Assembly (NCBI GenBank): GCA_045617625.1
Contig: JAZLJA010000055.1
Span: 11,951-75,950, forward strand
DNA: 64,000 nt
Direction of reading: 5' to 3'
DNA from: Firm-04 sp045617625
GTDB lineage: Bacteria > Bacillota > Clostridia > Oscillospirales > Ruminococcaceae
Part shown: in pieces, positions 26,151 through 34,787 of the stretch
Layout: each line of letters opens with the position of its first letter
Position numbering within the stretch: the stretch's first letter is position 1
The notes under the pieces: generated by a model
What the model was told of the DNA's origin: nothing
The model's database searches: none
Seen by the model: only the letters and a program-made list of their open reading frames with translations
Position numbers and translations under genes: made by a program

Positions 26151-28057
26151 AATATGAATGCTTCAAGCTGTTTGTCAAGCGCAGGGCTTGGCTGCTGTTC
26201 TTGATTTTTCTCGTCATTCGGATTTTCACAGCGTTTCTTCAGCAAAATTATCTGCGGGATATTCAAATGGATGTGCATTTTGACGCATATATGCAGAGTA
26301 TGGAAGTGCTGGAAGGAAAACTGACCCCCGAAAAATCTGCGTATATCGCAGAGCAAAATGCGTTGATCGACGAAATGTTGAGTCTAAATAGAGAAGCAGT
26401 CTATAACGATTATATCAGTGGGGCAATCACGGATGATGAATATGATACCTGCATGATGCGGATCCAACAAGGGAAAGAAATGCAGGAAGCGTTTGCAGTC
26501 ATAAATGAACGGTATGCGCAAGTGTCTGAAAATCCCGAGCGAATCTATTTTCTATATACAAACGGCTGGGTCGGGCTTCTTGGAAATGAACGGCTGGATT
26601 ATGTTCTTCTGATTATGCTCATGCTGATGATCGTGCCGACGATTTGCAGCGAGTTTTCTACGGATATGTACCCGATCCTGCGCTCGACTCCAAATGGCGG
26701 TATCCGACTGTATGCAGCGAAATGCGGTGTCGGCATCTTGACTGCACTGCTTGCCGCAGTTCTGTGCTTTGCCGTGGAGCTTGGCTATTACGCTGCGGTA
26801 TTCAGGCTGCCCGACGGTTCGTTTCCGTTGCAAAGTCTGCCGCCCTTTGTGCAGTCACCGTATGAAGTCAGTATTATCGGTGCGGCGGCTTTGACACTTG
26901 TCAACCGTTGCTTTGGTGCGATGTATTTTTCCGTGCTGCTGATCTGCTTTGCAGTTCTGTGCAGGCGTGCTTTGTCAGCAATCTTTCTCGGAACGCTCAC
27001 GATTCTGTTCCCTTATCTGCTGTGGTCGGAAAGCACGATGAAATATCTGTTTCCGACGCCGCTCGGTTTTTTCCTTTCCTGCGGTTTCCTGAAGGGCAGT
27101 TTTCTGCCGACTCCATTGGCAGAGCAATCTATAACCATTTCGCCGATGCAGTACGGTGTGACGTTTGCGGCATCTGTGTGCATTATGCTGCTTTTATTCT
27201 GCATCGGGATGTATGCCTATATCGGGAAACGAATGATACATATTCGATGCAAAGCATTTGTTTATGTTCTGCTGGTGTTTCCCGTTTTTTTGACGGGATG
27301 CTCTCATCAGCCGAAGCAGCCTGATTTCGACGGCTTTGTGTTTGATTCCAACCGCTATCAGCCTGTCACGACGTCGTTTTCGTTGGTGCGTGATGACGTG
27401 AAAGGGCTTTGTATAGCATATAAGGACAGCAGCGAACTTATCCCTATCATCCGCGACTGCTTTTCGGAAACAGATTCTTATCGGTTGGGATGTCTGCAAT
27501 ATATAGACGGAGATACGGTATATTATCTCAATCAGTACAGTATGTTTCATTATGCTGTTATTGCACTGGATCCACATGATTTTTCGGAGCGAGTGGTTCA
27601 TGAGATCGAATGGTCTGACAACATTGACAAAATGGATATGCTGTTCGGATTGGGACTGTATCTGCCTGCGAAAGCCGCACAGGATGAAAGTGTCAGCAGC
27701 TTTTTTGTTCACGAGAATCAGCTGATTCTGCAAAAAAGCAACCATATTGATTGGTATGACCTGCAATCAGATTGGCATATGCGCTTTTATGACGGACAGG
27801 CGCGAAATCTTGTCTGCACCTGCGGAGCAGTCTATTATCTGGATGAATTGATGGACGTTTATCGTTTTGATTTGCAAAGCCGAACCACTGAAAAAATGTC
27901 GATCGGCAAGGCAGAATACTTCTATGCATCAGATGATGGTCTGTACTATAAGGATTTGCGGGAGGGTGCGTTTTATCATGTTTCTGCAGACGGCAGTGCG
28001 AAAACGCTTTCGCCTGCGTTTGACGAATCGAAGTTTCAGAAGGAGGCAGCACGATGA
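26147..28057 (+). CDS. Permease fused to a lipoprotein-like propeller domain
   Basis: 636 residues from GTG 26147, 8 bases after AAGGAG and overlapping the previous stop (GTGA). Residues 1-375 form an ABC-2-like permease with an N-terminal helix, outer loop and about six helices. The last hydrophobic helix reads FVYVLLVFPVFLTGC, with a lipobox-like LTGC, and is followed by about 240 residues with beta-rich repeats (YIDGDTVYYLNQYSMFHY, GAVYYLDELMDVYRF, SDDGLYYKDL) similar to a lipoprotein. It may be a natural fusion of a permease and a lipoprotein, or an internal start near 27235 may yield a separate lipoprotein. Confidence 0.7.
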   Translation: MKYECFKLFVKRRAWLLFLIFLVIRIFTAFLQQNYLRDIQMDVHFDAYMQSMEVLEGKLTPEKSAYIAEQNALIDEMLSLNREAVYNDYISGAITDDEYDTCMMRIQQGKEMQEAFAVINERYAQVSENPERIYFLYTNGWVGLLGNERLDYVLLIMLMLMIVPTICSEFSTDMYPILRSTPNGGIRLYAAKCGVGILTALLAAVLCFAVELGYYAAVFRLPDGSFPLQSLPPFVQSPYEVSIIGAAALTLVNRCFGAMYFSVLLICFAVLCRRALSAIFLGTLTILFPYLLWSESTMKYLFPTPLGFFLSCGFLKGSFLPTPLAEQSITISPMQYGVTFAASVCIMLLLFCIGMYAYIGKRMIHIRCKAFVYVLLVFPVFLTGCSHQPKQPDFDGFVFDSNRYQPVTTSFSLVRDDVKGLCIAYKDSSELIPIIRDCFSETDSYRLGCLQYIDGDTVYYLNQYSMFHYAVIALDPHDFSERVVHEIEWSDNIDKMDMLFGLGLYLPAKAAQDESVSSFFVHENQLILQKSNHIDWYDLQSDWHMRFYDGQARNLVCTCGAVYYLDELMDVYRFDLQSRTTEKMSIGKAEYFYASDDGLYYKDLREGAFYHVSADGSAKTLSPAFDESKFQKEAAR

Positions 28058-29112
28058 AACGAATGATGACTATGATCTTGATGGCTGGTTGGCTGCTGAC
28101 AGCCTGTGAAGAATCAGCAATGCCTGATGTGCAGAGCAGCGAACCCGAAATTTCACAAACCACCGACTATGACCCGTTTTCACGGTCAGACCATGACGAT
28201 GCCGAAGACACAAACAGCACCAGCGTCGGATACACCCACGGCGTGGAATGGGAAAACGGCAAGGAACTGGTCTTGACGGATGCCGCAACGGTATCGTTTC
28301 GCTATTGTGTGGAAAACAGCGGGAAAGCAACAGATTTCGGCTTGCTGCTGCTGATCAACGGCATTCGTCAGCCGTATCGTACAAAGGAAGAACCTGAAGA
28401 TGATATCCTGCACACGTTTCACGTCGAGAAAAATGAGAAACAAACACATACGATTTTGTTTGAGCCGATCATCGGAGAACCGGGTGCGGATCTTTCCGTC
28501 GAGATCGTCACAATGTATCATCCGCTGTGTTCATCGGAGGAAAAAGATGCGAACCATTTTGCACACCGCATTCTTTCGCTGTTTCCCTCGACACTCACTG
28601 TGACAGAGCAGAGAGACTGCATCGCTCCGACCATTTGCAGCGATTATACGCATACAACGATTACTGAAGAACTGCGGCGGGAATTCAACCAAATGGATGC
28701 GACGGGCAGATTCTCAGGCGAAAATGCGCTTGACAAAACGGTTCATCTGGAAGCACTAAAAAACGGAGTGTTCCTGACTCCGAAGGACTATCTCAACGGA
28801 AAGCAGGATATGACACCGTTTTCGATGCAGGATTCGATTTCGCTTTGTCTCTATGGCGGAAGAGAACCTTGCAAATACCGTGTATCAATGTATTTCAACC
28901 ATGCGCAGGTGAAAGGCGCGTTTGACGGCGCGGATTATATCGACATGATCTGTTCGCGGGATGAGATCTGCATGAAAGAAATTGACCTGCGAGCACTTGA
29001 TTTGCCGTTTGACGATGAAAACCAATTCTATTTTATTGCGGTGCCGTTTTATCAGAATCATAATTATGGAGAACGCATGGTGATGAAATCGGAAACAGCG
29101 ATTCTGAAATAA
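28054..29112 (+). CDS. Lipoprotein of unknown function
   Basis: 352 residues. The signal peptide ends in the lipobox LLTAC (Cys about 18), so the protein should be anchored outside the membrane. A Ser/Asp-rich linker follows, and the rest is beta-rich without a recognised family. The ATG overlaps the previous stop by 4 bp; last gene of the ECF/ABC unit, about 90 bp before its terminator. Confidence 0.75.
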   Translation: MKRMMTMILMAGWLLTACEESAMPDVQSSEPEISQTTDYDPFSRSDHDDAEDTNSTSVGYTHGVEWENGKELVLTDAATVSFRYCVENSGKATDFGLLLLINGIRQPYRTKEEPEDDILHTFHVEKNEKQTHTILFEPIIGEPGADLSVEIVTMYHPLCSSEEKDANHFAHRILSLFPSTLTVTEQRDCIAPTICSDYTHTTITEELRREFNQMDATGRFSGENALDKTVHLEALKNGVFLTPKDYLNGKQDMTPFSMQDSISLCLYGGREPCKYRVSMYFNHAQVKGAFDGADYIDMICSRDEICMKEIDLRALDLPFDDENQFYFIAVPFYQNHNYGERMVMKSETAILK

Positions 29113-29115
29113 TAG

Positions 29116-29196
29116 CGCACCTATGATTACATCACCAAGTGCGACCTGTTCATCTGTGAAGATAAGCAGCCCGATGAAAACAGAAAGGCAGAATAA
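29116..29196 (+). pseudogene. 3'-terminal remnant of an unidentified gene
   Basis: Twenty-six codons ending in a stop read YDYITKCDLFICEDKQPDE then NRKAE, preceded by an in-frame TAG and lacking a start or SD. As with the remnant at 21842, the stop is soon followed by a good terminator. It looks like a gene tail left after a deletion or insertion. Confidence 0.4.
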
Positions 29197-29201
29197 GCAA
29201 G

Positions 29202-29240
29202 AAAAGAGGAATTCACCACAATCGGCGAATTCCTCTTTTT
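29202..29240 (+). terminator. Terminator at the end of the ECF/ABC block
   Basis: Stem AAAGAGGAATTC / GAATTCCTCTTT with a 12-base loop and TTTTT tail. Confidence 0.85.
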
Positions 29241-29282
29241 GCGTATAGAGTCCTCAAACAGTGTCCCACCCTGCCGGGTAAG

Positions 29283-29318
29283 AAAACACGCTGTCTTCCA
29301 TGTGTTGGAAAACAGCGT
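29283..29318 (-). terminator. tRNA-Lys terminator
   Basis: 12-bp stem with one mismatch (29288-29299 with 29307-29318), followed on the minus strand by GTTTTCTT; 20 bp beyond the tRNA 3' end. Confidence 0.75.
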
Positions 29319-29338
29319 ATTTACGAAATATTCATGAG

Positions 29339-29411
29339 TGAGAAATGAGGGGCTCGAACCCTCGACCCTCTCCTTAAAAGGGAGATGCTCTGCCAACTGA
29401 GCTAATTTCTC
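29339..29411 (-). tRNA. tRNA-Lys (anticodon TTT)
   Basis: 73 nt cloverleaf: acceptor GAGAAAT / ATTTCTC plus discriminator A, D stem GCTC/GAGC, anticodon stem TCTCC/GGAGA with loop CTTTTAA (anticodon TTT), T stem GAGGG/CCCTC with loop TTCGAGC. The 3' CCA is not encoded. It has its own sigma-A promoter and terminator. Confidence 0.97.
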
Positions 29412-29431
29412 ATATCTCACATAACTCAAAT

Positions 29432-29460
29432 ATTATAGCACATAATCTGAGAAATGTCAA
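29432..29460 (-). promoter_or_regulatory. tRNA-Lys promoter
   Basis: Minus strand TTGACA (29455-29460), 17-base spacer, TATAAT (29432-29437): full consensus. Confidence 0.9.
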
Positions 29461-29473
29461 GCCCTTTTTGAAA

Positions 29474-29511
29474 AAATTATAAGGGAAGATGTGAGATTTC
29501 TCACATCTTCC
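29474..29511 (-). terminator. Terminator after rplA
   Basis: 12-bp stem GGAAGATGTGAG / CTCACATCTTCC with a 4-base loop, followed on the minus strand by TTATAATTTTTT. It ends the rpmG-to-rplA transcript. Confidence 0.75.
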
Positions 29512-29539
29512 TCATAATTTTCAAGCAAACAGGCGAAAA

Positions 29540-30235
29540 TCACACACCATACTTGGTGGTTGCAACAGGCACGCCAACGCCCATCGTGGAAGCCACGGTG
29601 ATGGAACGCAGATAAGTACCCTTTGCAGCAGCCGGCTTTGCCTTCACAACAGCCTCAACGAGGGTGTTGAAGTTTTCTTCCAGCTTTTCAGCACCGAAGG
29701 AAACCTTGCCGATGGGGCAGTGAATAATGTTGGATTTGTCCAGACGATACTCGATCTTACCGGCTTTTGCTTCGGCGACAGCCTTTGCAACGTCAGGAGA
29801 AACGGTACCTGCCTTGGGGTTCGGCATCAAGCCGCGCGGACCGAGAACCTTACCGAGACGACCGACAACGCCCATCATATCAGGCGAAGCGATGACGACA
29901 TCGAAATCCATGAAGCCTTCCTTGGTGATCTTGTCAACGTAATCCATGCCGCCGACATACTCAGCACCTGCTGCCTTTGCAGCTTCGTACTTGTCCTCTT
30001 TGCAGAACACGAGCACACGGACGGACTTACCGGTACCGTTGGGCAGAACGACAGCGCCGCGAACCTGCTGGTCAGCGTGACGGGAGTCGACACCCAGACG
30101 GATGTGGACCTCAACGGTCTCATCGAATTTTGCTTTTGCGAGAGTGCAAACATTGCTCAGAGCTTCGTTTGCCTCGTAGAGCTTTGCTGCATCCAGTGCC
30201 TTTGCACTGTCTACATATTTCTTACCATGTTTCAT
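29540..30235 (-). CDS. rplA: 50S ribosomal protein L1
   Basis: 231 residues, full length. Recognisable L1 motifs: KFDETVEVHIRLGVD, VLPNGTGK, DVVIASPDMMG and KVLGPRGLMPNPKAGTV. L1 binds the L1 stalk of 23S rRNA and often represses its own operon by binding the mRNA. It is the last gene of the minus-strand rpmG-secE-nusG-rplK-rplA run; rplJ-rplL, which usually follow, are replaced by a terminator and tRNA-Lys. Confidence 0.97.
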   Translation of the reverse strand: MKHGKKYVDSAKALDAAKLYEANEALSNVCTLAKAKFDETVEVHIRLGVDSRHADQQVRGAVVLPNGTGKSVRVLVFCKEDKYEAAKAAGAEYVGGMDYVDKITKEGFMDFDVVIASPDMMGVVGRLGKVLGPRGLMPNPKAGTVSPDVAKAVAEAKAGKIEYRLDKSNIIHCPIGKVSFGAEKLEENFNTLVEAVVKAKPAAAKGTYLRSITVASTMGVGVPVATTKYGV

Positions 30236-30309
30236 ATCAGAATACTCCTTATTATCATCTTACGTGGTACACCGACACGCTCCGTGTTTTGCGGGAATGT
30301 CGGGTTTGG

Positions 30310-30352
30310 CGGAATGGTTCCTCCCACTGGCAGACGCAGTGGCGGCATTCCG
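30310..30352 (-). promoter_or_regulatory. Hairpin in the rplK-rplA intergenic leader, possible L1 site
   Basis: An imperfect hairpin on the transcript: CGGAATG (30346-30352) pairs with CATTCCG (30310-30316), and CCACTG with CAGTGG inside, leaving an unequal internal loop. There is no T run, so it is not a terminator. Its place in front of rplA fits a translational operator for L1 (inference). Confidence 0.35.
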
Positions 30353-30390
30353 TGAACATTTCGTGAATGTGAAATGTGCAGAATGAACCC

Positions 30391-30816
30391 TTAGTCTGCG
30401 ACGACAACGCCCATAGAACGAGCAGTACCTGCGATCATGCTCATTGCAGCTTCGAGAGAAGCGGCATTGAGGTCAGGCATTTTGGTTTCAGCGATCTTCT
30501 GAACCTGCTCTTTGGTGATGGTAGCGACTTTGGTCTTGTTGGGCACACCGGATGCCTTGTCGATACCTGCTGCCTTTTTGATGAGAACAGCTGCGGGCGG
30601 GGTCTTGGTAATAAAGGTAAAGGAACGGTCTGCGTAAACGGTGATGACAACAGGAATGATCATGCCTGCATCACCCTTGGTGCGCTCGTTGAACTCCTTG
30701 CAGAAGCCCATGATGTTGACGCCGTGCTGACCGAGTGCAGGGCCGACAGGCGGTGCAGGAGTTGCTTTTCCTGCTGCAATCTGAAGCTTAATAAAGCCGA
30801 CAACTTTCTGTGCCAT
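30391..30816 (-). CDS. rplK: 50S ribosomal protein L11
   Basis: 141 residues, full length, with KLQIAAGKATPAPPVGPALGQHGVNIMGFCKEFN and the C-terminal rRNA-binding domain ending in MSMIAGTARSMGVVVAD. L11 forms the base of the ribosomal GTPase-associated stalk. It is between nusG and rplA in the classical order. Confidence 0.97.
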   Translation of the reverse strand: MAQKVVGFIKLQIAAGKATPAPPVGPALGQHGVNIMGFCKEFNERTKGDAGMIIPVVITVYADRSFTFITKTPPAAVLIKKAAGIDKASGVPNKTKVATITKEQVQKIAETKMPDLNAASLEAAMSMIAGTARSMGVVVAD

Positions 30817-30931
30817 GATAATTTACCTCCGAATAATGTGGTATGGCGGGATGAATGCGAATCTGCGCGTTCATCTCTCCCACGACGGCAAAGATATGGT
30901 TTTCGCCGTCTGAAAAAGGGGTATCTGTGAT

Positions 30932-31474
30932 TCAGTCAAGTTTGATGACCTGACTGAGCGGCAGCTCTGTGGGTGTTTCCTGACCAAACATCGAAACGAG
31001 GACATTGCAAGTGCCTTCCTCGGGGCTGATGTTCTGGACAACGCCTGTAAAGCCGTCCATTGCGGTGCCTGCGATACGGACGGTATCGCCGACAGCGATG
31101 TTGACCTCGATGATCTGCCCCAGATCGACGCCAAGTGCGGCGACTTCCTTTTCGGTGAGGGGCGTGGGGTCAGTGGGGCTGGAGCCGACAAAGCAGGTCA
31201 CGCCGCGGATGCTGCGGATGTGATATGCGATTTCGTCGGTGTAAAACATTTTCACGAGAACATATCCCGGGAAGGTTTTGCGGGTGACATCCTTTTCCTT
31301 GCCGTCGATGATCTCATGAACCTGTTCGACGGGGATCTTCACCTCAAGAACCTGATCCTGAAGTTTCCGATACTCGACGACTTTCATGATGCTTTGCGCG
31401 ACTTTGTTTTCGTAGCCGGAATAGGTATGCAGGACATACCACTGCGCCTGCGCGATACTGTTTTCATTTGCCAT
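30932..31474 (-). CDS. nusG: Transcription elongation factor NusG
   Basis: 180 residues. The N-terminal NGN domain (QWYVLHTYSGYENKVAQSI, FPGYVLVKM) is joined to a C-terminal KOW domain (VGDTVRIAGTAMDGFTGVVQNI). NusG binds RNA polymerase and links it to ribosomes or Rho. Located between secE and rplK as in most Firmicutes. Confidence 0.97.
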   Translation of the reverse strand: MANENSIAQAQWYVLHTYSGYENKVAQSIMKVVEYRKLQDQVLEVKIPVEQVHEIIDGKEKDVTRKTFPGYVLVKMFYTDEIAYHIRSIRGVTCFVGSSPTDPTPLTEKEVAALGVDLGQIIEVNIAVGDTVRIAGTAMDGFTGVVQNISPEEGTCNVLVSMFGQETPTELPLSQVIKLD

Positions 31475-31544
31475 CGCGAATTCTATCCTCTACTTTCTGC
31501 GCCAAGCGCGATTTGGGACTTGTTGTCTCACACATGATTGAGAA

Positions 31545-31808
31545 TCAGCCTTCCTTGGTTTTGAGCACCAGCTCAAGCAGTTTCAGGAAGCCTGTATCCA
31601 GCAGGAATGTAAAGACTGCGAACACAATCATGGTTGTAAACACGACAACACTGTTGTTGAAAACGGTTTTCTTGGTGGGCCAGACGACCTTTTTCCATTC
31701 GGATCTGAGGTCTTTGAACCATCTGACAATCCCGTTTTGCTTTTTGGACGTTTTCTCTTTCTTGGCTGCCTTTTCTTCGGCAGGAGCGAGTTCTTTGTCC
31801 TTTGCCAT
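31545..31808 (-). CDS. secE: Preprotein translocase subunit SecE
   Basis: 87 residues: a charged Lys/Glu-rich N-terminus, the amphipathic segment RWFKDLRSEWKKVVWPTKKTVF characteristic of SecE, and one C-terminal membrane helix (about 50-80). Essential partner of SecY in the translocon. Followed by nusG. Confidence 0.95.
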   Translation of the reverse strand: MAKDKELAPAEEKAAKKEKTSKKQNGIVRWFKDLRSEWKKVVWPTKKTVFNNSVVVFTTMIVFAVFTFLLDTGFLKLLELVLKTKEG

Positions 31809-31923
31809 GGTTTGTTCCTTTCCGCATATCAGAAAACGCGGTGTCCTCTGTTATGCTGCGGTATTGTGGAAGCCGCGTCCTGTGCCGAACGGGCCATCGC
31901 CACGATGTTGGATTGTGTTCAGA

Positions 31924-32073
31924 TTATTTTGTTTCCTTGTGCAGGGTATGCTTGTTGCAGAATCTGCAGTGCTTCATCATTTCGATTCTGTCGGGGTCGT
32001 TCTTCTTGTTCTTCTTAGAAACATAGTTTCTTCTCTTGCACTCTGTGCAGGCGAGTGTGATTTTAACACGCAT
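31924..32073 (-). CDS. rpmG: 50S ribosomal protein L33
   Basis: 49 residues, starting at ATG 32073 after AGGAGGT. It is the zinc-binding form, with ACTECKRRNY and HCRFCNKH giving four Cys ligands. L33 sits near the ribosomal E site. First gene of the secE-nusG-rplK-rplA run. Confidence 0.95.
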   Translation of the reverse strand: MRVKITLACTECKRRNYVSKKNKKNDPDRIEMMKHCRFCNKHTLHKETK

Positions 32074-32226
32074 TTTTCGGCACCTCCTGTGTAAATTTTT
32101 CCGCATGGGAGCGGAACGAAAGCTTGCCTCCCTCTTTGAAAAAAGCGGGGCGGATCCTGCGGCACAGCAGTGATCCCCGAACATCGAACGGGCACAACAA
32201 ATGCGCCTCCGCAAAGAGGTAATCTA

Positions 32227-32255
32227 ATTCTAGCACAGAATCCTGCGTTTGTCAA
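32227..32255 (-). promoter_or_regulatory. Promoter of the rpmG-secE-nusG-rplKA transcript
   Basis: Minus strand TTGACA (32250-32255), 17-base spacer, TAGAAT (32227-32232). It gives a leader of about 145 nt before rpmG, with GC-rich hairpin potential but no identified RNA family. Confidence 0.8.
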
Positions 32256-32397
32256 GAAAAAATCCTGCGATTTGCAGAAAAACGGATTCTTTGGCAATTT
32301 CGGAAATTTCGGGGCATCCAAATGGTACTTTTCTGGTGAAATAAGGCAGATTTCGACGCCTTGCACCCCTGCAAACTTCCGATGCCGTATTTTTCTC

Positions 32398-32426
32398 TTG
32401 CGTTTTTCTGATTTATATGGTATAAT
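32398..32426 (+). promoter_or_regulatory. Promoter of the MoxR-DUF58-transglutaminase cluster
   Basis: TTGCGT (32398-32403), 17-base spacer, TATAAT (32421-32426) with extended TGG before it. The stretch 32256-32397 between this and the rpmG promoter holds nothing further recognised. Confidence 0.75.
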
Positions 32427-32498
32427 AAACCAAATAGACTGTATCATTTTGCAGCCTTTGCAAAAACAGAATTCGATCCCGAAAGGATGGACAAATAT

Positions 32499-33440
32499 AT
32501 GCAGAAAGAACTTCAGTCGCTTTCAGACAGCATTTGCAAGGTCATCGTCGGCAAGGACAACGTCATTCGGCGGGTGCTGGCAGGCTTGCTCTGCGGCGGT
32601 CACATTCTCATCGAAGATGTGCCGGGCGTGGGGAAAACGCAGCTTGCGGCATCGCTTGCAAAGTCGGTGGGCGGATCGTTCAACCGTATTCAGCTCACCC
32701 CTGACGTCATGCCCTCGGATATTACGGGCTTTTCGATGGTCAATCAGCAGACGTTTGAACTGGAATACCGCGCAGGTGCGGCGATGTGCAATTTCCTGCT
32801 CGCGGATGAGATCAACCGTGCCTCCCCGAAAGTGCAGTCGGCACTGCTGGAAGTCATGGAGGAGCATCAGATCTCGATCGACGGCGTGACGCGTGATGTG
32901 CCGAAGCCCTTCATGGTGCTGGCAACGCAGAACCCCGTTGAAACTTACGGCACCTATCATCTTCCCGAAGCGCAGATGGACCGTTTCTTCATGCGCATCA
33001 GCATGGGATATCCGACACATCAGGAGGAAATGCAGATCCTCTCGCGCACGGAACATCACAACCCGCTGAAAAATATCACCGAGGCGGCGGTCACCCCTGA
33101 GGAGATCCTGAAGCTGCAGGAGCAGGTCAAGGCAGTCTATGTCAGCGATGCGGTCAAGGATTACATCCTGAAGATCGTCAGCGCGACCCGCAGCACCGAT
33201 GCGCTGACGCTTGGCGCAAGCCCCCGCGGTTCCATTGCACTATATAAGGCGGCAAAGGCGGAGGCGTTCCTCAATGAGCGCGACTACGTGCTGCCCGATG
33301 ATGTCAAAACGATGACCGAATGCGTGCTTGCTCACCGTCTGATTCTTTCGGCAAAGGGCAAAACACAGTATGACGACGCGGCTGCACTTTTGCGCGAACT
33401 GCTTGCAAAAGTTCCCGTGCCGATGGAACGCGAGCAATGA
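32499..33440 (+). CDS. MoxR-family AAA+ ATPase
   Basis: 313 residues from ATG 32499; an in-frame ATG at 32487 abuts the GAAAGG SD and is less likely. Walker A DVPGVGKTQ, Walker B LLADEINRA and the sensor region MVLATQNPVETYGTYHLPEAQMDRF are intact. MoxR ATPases act as chaperones or activators for partner complexes. Here it heads the common MoxR-DUF58-transglutaminase cluster; the stop overlaps the DUF58 start (ATGA). Confidence 0.93.
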   Translation: MQKELQSLSDSICKVIVGKDNVIRRVLAGLLCGGHILIEDVPGVGKTQLAASLAKSVGGSFNRIQLTPDVMPSDITGFSMVNQQTFELEYRAGAAMCNFLLADEINRASPKVQSALLEVMEEHQISIDGVTRDVPKPFMVLATQNPVETYGTYHLPEAQMDRFFMRISMGYPTHQEEMQILSRTEHHNPLKNITEAAVTPEEILKLQEQVKAVYVSDAVKDYILKIVSATRSTDALTLGASPRGSIALYKAAKAEAFLNERDYVLPDDVKTMTECVLAHRLILSAKGKTQYDDAAALLRELLAKVPVPMEREQ

Positions 33441-34759
33441 CGCTCGGATATTTGTGCGCCATCGGCGTGGCGGTGCTGTTCATGATGTATCTGGACGGCG
33501 AGATCGGTGTGATGATGCTTGCTTTTCTGCTGGTGATGCCGATTCTTTCCGTGGCGGTGACGCTGCTCGTGAAGCACTCGCTGACTGTTTCGATGGAATT
33601 GCCTGAAAACACGGCGAAAATGAAACCTGTCACGCTGAAGATCGTGCTGGAGAAGAAATCCGTGCTGCCGCTGCCGTTTCTGCGCATGGAACTCAATGCG
33701 GACGAACACTTCATGCCCCTTGATCCCCTTGCCGAGCCTGTCCCCGATGAACCGACACGGGCAGGGGGCTTTTTCGGTTATCTGAAATATCTTTCGGACA
33801 TGAAAAAATGGCGGCGGATGCTCCCGAAAAATTCTGCCCCCGACAAGCTGTTTTACCGCCTCAGCATGGGGACGGAAAAGAAGAAAGTGATTGAAGTGCC
33901 CGTTTGCGGTGAATTTTGCGGCAAGGGCACACTGACGCTTACCAAACGCGAGCTTTCTGATTTCATCCTGATGCTTCGCTTCAAGCTGAAAAAGGATATC
34001 ACCGCCTCGCTGCTGATTTTGCCGAGCATCCCCGATGAGAAAACGGGCAGCGAGCTGTTTCGGGCGGTGTCCAACGAGTCTCTCACCTCCGATGATGAAT
34101 CCGAATCGAACCCGACCGGTTCGGCGGCGACCACGGCAGGCTACGAGCACCGTGACTACGTGGCGGGAGATTCGCTCAAACGCATCAACTGGAAATTGTC
34201 CTCCAAGCGCAGAAAACTGATGGTGCGCATGGATGAACCCATCGCGCTGACCAAGCTCATGGCAGTGCTGGATTTTGAACGTGCGGCAGGCAACTGTTCG
34301 CCGCGTGACACGGTGCGCTATGAGCAGCTTGTCATTGAGGATTGTCTTGGCAAGCTGAAACTGTTCACCGCGCAGGGATTTCCCTGCACCTTATGGTATC
34401 AGGATGAGGCCGAACGCTGGACCGGCGTACAGCTGGATTCGCCTGAACAGGTGGACAGCGAAGCAGTCACGCTTTTGCGCGGCGGCTTCCATACAAGGGT
34501 GCGGTTTCATGCGGCGGGTGAGGCTCCCAAAGATGATTTCGGCACAGAACCGATCCCGAATGTGCTGACGCAGGATACAGGCTCGATCGTGCTGTATTAT
34601 GCCTCGCACATGACCAAAAGCAAGGCAGCACGCCTCGATGCATTGCCGCTTGCCTCACTTTATCTGATGATGCCCGATTATGCAGACTGCTTCACACCCC
34701 CGCCGCTCTGCTGCCCTGAAAAGGGACAGCACTATACGCTGGAAATGACGCAGAACTGA
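33437..34759 (+). CDS. DUF58 domain protein
   Basis: 440 residues with two N-terminal membrane helices (about 1-50), a beta-rich region and the DUF58 motif YEHRDYVAGDSLKRINWKLSSKRRKLMVR near residue 235, followed by a VWA-like fold (MAVLDFE). DUF58 proteins are regular partners of MoxR ATPases at the membrane; the exact role is not established. Translationally coupled to the MoxR gene and followed 28 bp later by the transglutaminase gene. Confidence 0.88.
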   Translation: MTLGYLCAIGVAVLFMMYLDGEIGVMMLAFLLVMPILSVAVTLLVKHSLTVSMELPENTAKMKPVTLKIVLEKKSVLPLPFLRMELNADEHFMPLDPLAEPVPDEPTRAGGFFGYLKYLSDMKKWRRMLPKNSAPDKLFYRLSMGTEKKKVIEVPVCGEFCGKGTLTLTKRELSDFILMLRFKLKKDITASLLILPSIPDEKTGSELFRAVSNESLTSDDESESNPTGSAATTAGYEHRDYVAGDSLKRINWKLSSKRRKLMVRMDEPIALTKLMAVLDFERAAGNCSPRDTVRYEQLVIEDCLGKLKLFTAQGFPCTLWYQDEAERWTGVQLDSPEQVDSEAVTLLRGGFHTRVRFHAAGEAPKDDFGTEPIPNVLTQDTGSIVLYYASHMTKSKAARLDALPLASLYLMMPDYADCFTPPPLCCPEKGQHYTLEMTQN

Positions 34760-34787
34760 TATTTTGCGAAAGGAGGTGTCCGCCGAT

